33,408 nucleotides of DNA, from contig NW_001865047.1 in assembly GCF_000002865.3 (NCBI RefSeq), forward strand, positions 199,795-233,202, given 5' to 3'. A model generated the notes under the pieces. That model saw only the letters and a program-made list of their open reading frames with translations, had not been told where the DNA came from and did no database searches. Below are positions 31,737 through 33,408 of this stretch, one piece after another (positions within the stretch are counted from its first letter, which is position 1; each line of letters begins with the position of its first letter). Origin of the DNA: Monosiga brevicollis MX1. Taxonomy: Eukaryota; Opisthokonta; Choanoflagellata; Craspedida; Salpingoecidae. A program made the position numbers and the translations under genes.

Positions 31737-33237
31737 TTAAAGGGTATCAATGCGCAGGTGGTGCTCCGACGTTTGATGCGTCGACTGCGACGAGCCCAAA
31801 GACTCATCGGCATCCACCACATGGTCTACAAGCTCCACGTCAGTCGATATCTTGATAGCTGTTGCCTGGGTCGCGGTTGCTTCGCTTGATTCCGTTTGTT
31901 GCTACGTCAATACACACACCCACGCATTTCGAAATGAACGGCAAGCGCCTGCAATTGGAAAAAAAAAAAAACAAAAAAAAAAAAAAAAACAAAAACAAAA
32001 AAACAAGCATGCACAACAGCTGGGAGTTGACTTACGCTCTTGCCAAAGTTACGGTTTGTGAACCACAGCATGCCGAAATGGACGAAGCGCCAGAAGATGA
32101 CCCATGCAAGTACAACTACCCAGTCCTCCCAGATCTTGACATCGTCATCATACTTGAAGAGCTGTGTCAGGGGAACAAGGATCAAAAGACATGAGAAAAG
32201 ATATGTCTGGCAGTCATGAATAGATGCGAGCATAATTCAACCCGAGCCCACCCATCGCGAGAGAACAACTGACCGCAATCAACAAGTCGTTGCCGTCGAT
32301 CGAGGTCATGCCGTTGATGGGCTCAATGAGCTCATAAGTTTGACCACGCATAGCATTGGTCATGGAACCACGTGTGCCCCAAGCTGCCAGAGGACATTGC
32401 AAACGCCAGACGATGAATCATGAGTCGTTGTAAAGCATCGCGCGCTTGTGGCACGATCCTTGTCGACCTGAGCGAGGTAGACTTGTGCGTTTGAGCATTG
32501 TGCGATACATACTGCTGGGAATGATGTAGGGCACCCAAGATACGGCCGGCGGCATGTCATCGACAGGCAGGAAGAACCCTATGTAACACACACACAATAG
32601 GTCAGGCGACGGAGGCGCGTCGGCAGGGTTCGTCGACAGGGTTGCAGAGTACGCAAGCCATTCAGGATCGATGTACACCACCCCAATTGACCGTACCAGG
32701 GAAGAGGAAGAGCAGGCCCAGCACGATCATGGAGAACGACTGCAGCGAGGCGACAAGACGCATCGGATTACAAACGAGTGGACAAGTGAGGCAGACGCAA
32801 GTGCACGGTGGCACGGCCAGATGTCGCGGGCGCACACGTACGACAGAGAGCATGGGGTTTTTGAGACCTTCCACGACCGTCAGGACAATGGCCTCCATCA
32901 GCAGCATCAGCGCAAAGGCGGTCAAGACGGCGTAGGCAAAGGCATCAAAGGCATCGTTGAAGCCGGCCATAAAGTGGAGCGGAATTTCGTAGGCCAGGGC
33001 GCAGATAAAAGTGTAGGGCATGGAAGCGATGAACTGGGACACGCAAAAGCTGCTGAGGCGGTAGGCGCCATTGACATAATCTTGCTGGACGACGCGGCGA
33101 TCGACGCAAAAGGTCGGGGCACCGGCCACCACAGAGAACAACACGACCCAAATGTTCATAAAGAGAGCACCCGTGACCTCGGTCAGGCGAGACACGCTAT
33201 GTGCTGTACGCCAGTACAGACTGCCAATGATCAGACC
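31737..33237 (-). CDS. ABCG-type ABC transporter, C-terminal half (partial)
   Basis: Membrane domain of a G-subfamily ABC transporter, exporting lipids or hydrophobic compounds. The first exon in view starts after an acceptor at 33238: GLIIGSLYWR, then GALFMNIWVVLFSVVAG, a helix-rich stretch with YRLSSFCVSQFIASMPYTF, and VLTAFALMLLMEAIVLTVVEG. Later exons give SFSMIVLGLLFLFPG, then GFFLPVDDMPPAVSWVPYI (the loop after TM5 typical of ABCG), and VVVLAWVIFWRFVHFGMLWF as the last helix. An acidic Ser/His-rich tail ends at 31737. The ATP-binding half (Walker A, LSGGQ, Walker B) would lie beyond the right edge and is absent here, so the gene is cut by the contig end, not by mutation. The tail exon acceptor (near 31850) is the least certain point. 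Confidence 0.75.
31961..32003. repeat. A-rich tract in an ABCG intron
   Basis: Runs of A broken by single C residues. On the coding (minus) strand this is a long pyrimidine tract inside the last intron of the ABCG gene. Confidence 0.8.
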
Positions 33238-33385
33238 CTGAGCATCGTGGTAGGAAGGAAGCCACAAGCGAGGACATGGGTCGACACGACACAAGCGTGA
33301 GGTTTGCCCAGTGCAAGCTCTTGAAAAAGAGACGAAAAAAAAAAAAAAAACATAAAATTAAAAATAATATTCAAGCTTGAATCAC

Positions 33386-33408
33386 CCCCCCCCCCCCCCC
33401 CCCCCCCC
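33386..33408. repeat. poly-C tract at the right edge
   Basis: The window ends in about 23 C residues, after an AT-rich stretch with an A17 run near 33336-33352. Like the left edge, this is probably where the assembly broke. Confidence 0.85.

Noticed and set aside
32671-33300. 209-residue plus-strand open frame
   Set aside because: Antisense shadow of the ABCG membrane-domain exons, rich in His/Gln/Asp as expected for the reverse of hydrophobic codons.

Overview
The window reads as nuclear DNA of an intron-rich, gene-dense, unicellular eukaryote. Almost every gene is split by short GT-AG introns (tens to a few hundred bases). Genes lie on both strands with small gaps, there is no operon structure, and simple repeats (CA, GA, CT, minisatellites) fill many gaps. 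The protein families (furin-like Cys-rich membrane protein with signal peptide, PTB and PH domain proteins, IFI44-like GTPase, histidine N-acetyltransferase-like GNAT) suit a choanoflagellate or close animal relative. That is an inference; I cannot run a search. Both ends stop in poly-C, so the window is probably one whole contig.

Layout: CorA-type Mg2+ transporter with EF-hands (minus, 398-4929); repeat-rich divergent promoter; NAT16/HisAT-like acetyltransferase (plus, 5680-7241); ornithine decarboxylase (minus, 8281-9914); small putative secreted Cys-containing protein (minus, about 10.4-12.3 kb); two serine tRNA genes (12769-12909 and 13196-13337); CDP-alcohol phosphatidyltransferase (minus, 13568-15335); a large unidentified helical protein with many introns (plus, 15563-20501); IFI44-like GTPase (minus, 20803-21819); a coiled-coil ORF (plus, 22297-23328); a 229-bp CA tract; a furin-like Cys-rich type I membrane protein (plus, 23967-25648); a PTB-domain protein (minus, 25962-27230); a PH-domain protein (plus, 28336-29104); an Arf-like GTPase (plus, 30205-31141); and the 3' half of an ABCG transporter (minus, 31737-33237), cut off by the contig end.

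The genes look like unrelated housekeeping and signalling functions that happen to be neighbours. Splice junctions were worked out by hand. For several genes (acetyltransferase, ODC, GTPase, PTB, PH, Arf) all exon phases close and give intact proteins of normal family length.

The most unusual signal is the pair of tRNA-Ser(GCU) genes. In both copies a 59-60 base insert that folds into a strong hairpin interrupts the T-loop, and the missing T-stem and acceptor strands follow it, just before a Pol III T-run terminator. The anticodon loop has no intron. This would be an ectopic tRNA intron (or a retained T-loop expansion) in a eukaryotic nuclear genome. A second oddity is the Arf-like GTPase, whose switch II has lost the catalytic glutamine.
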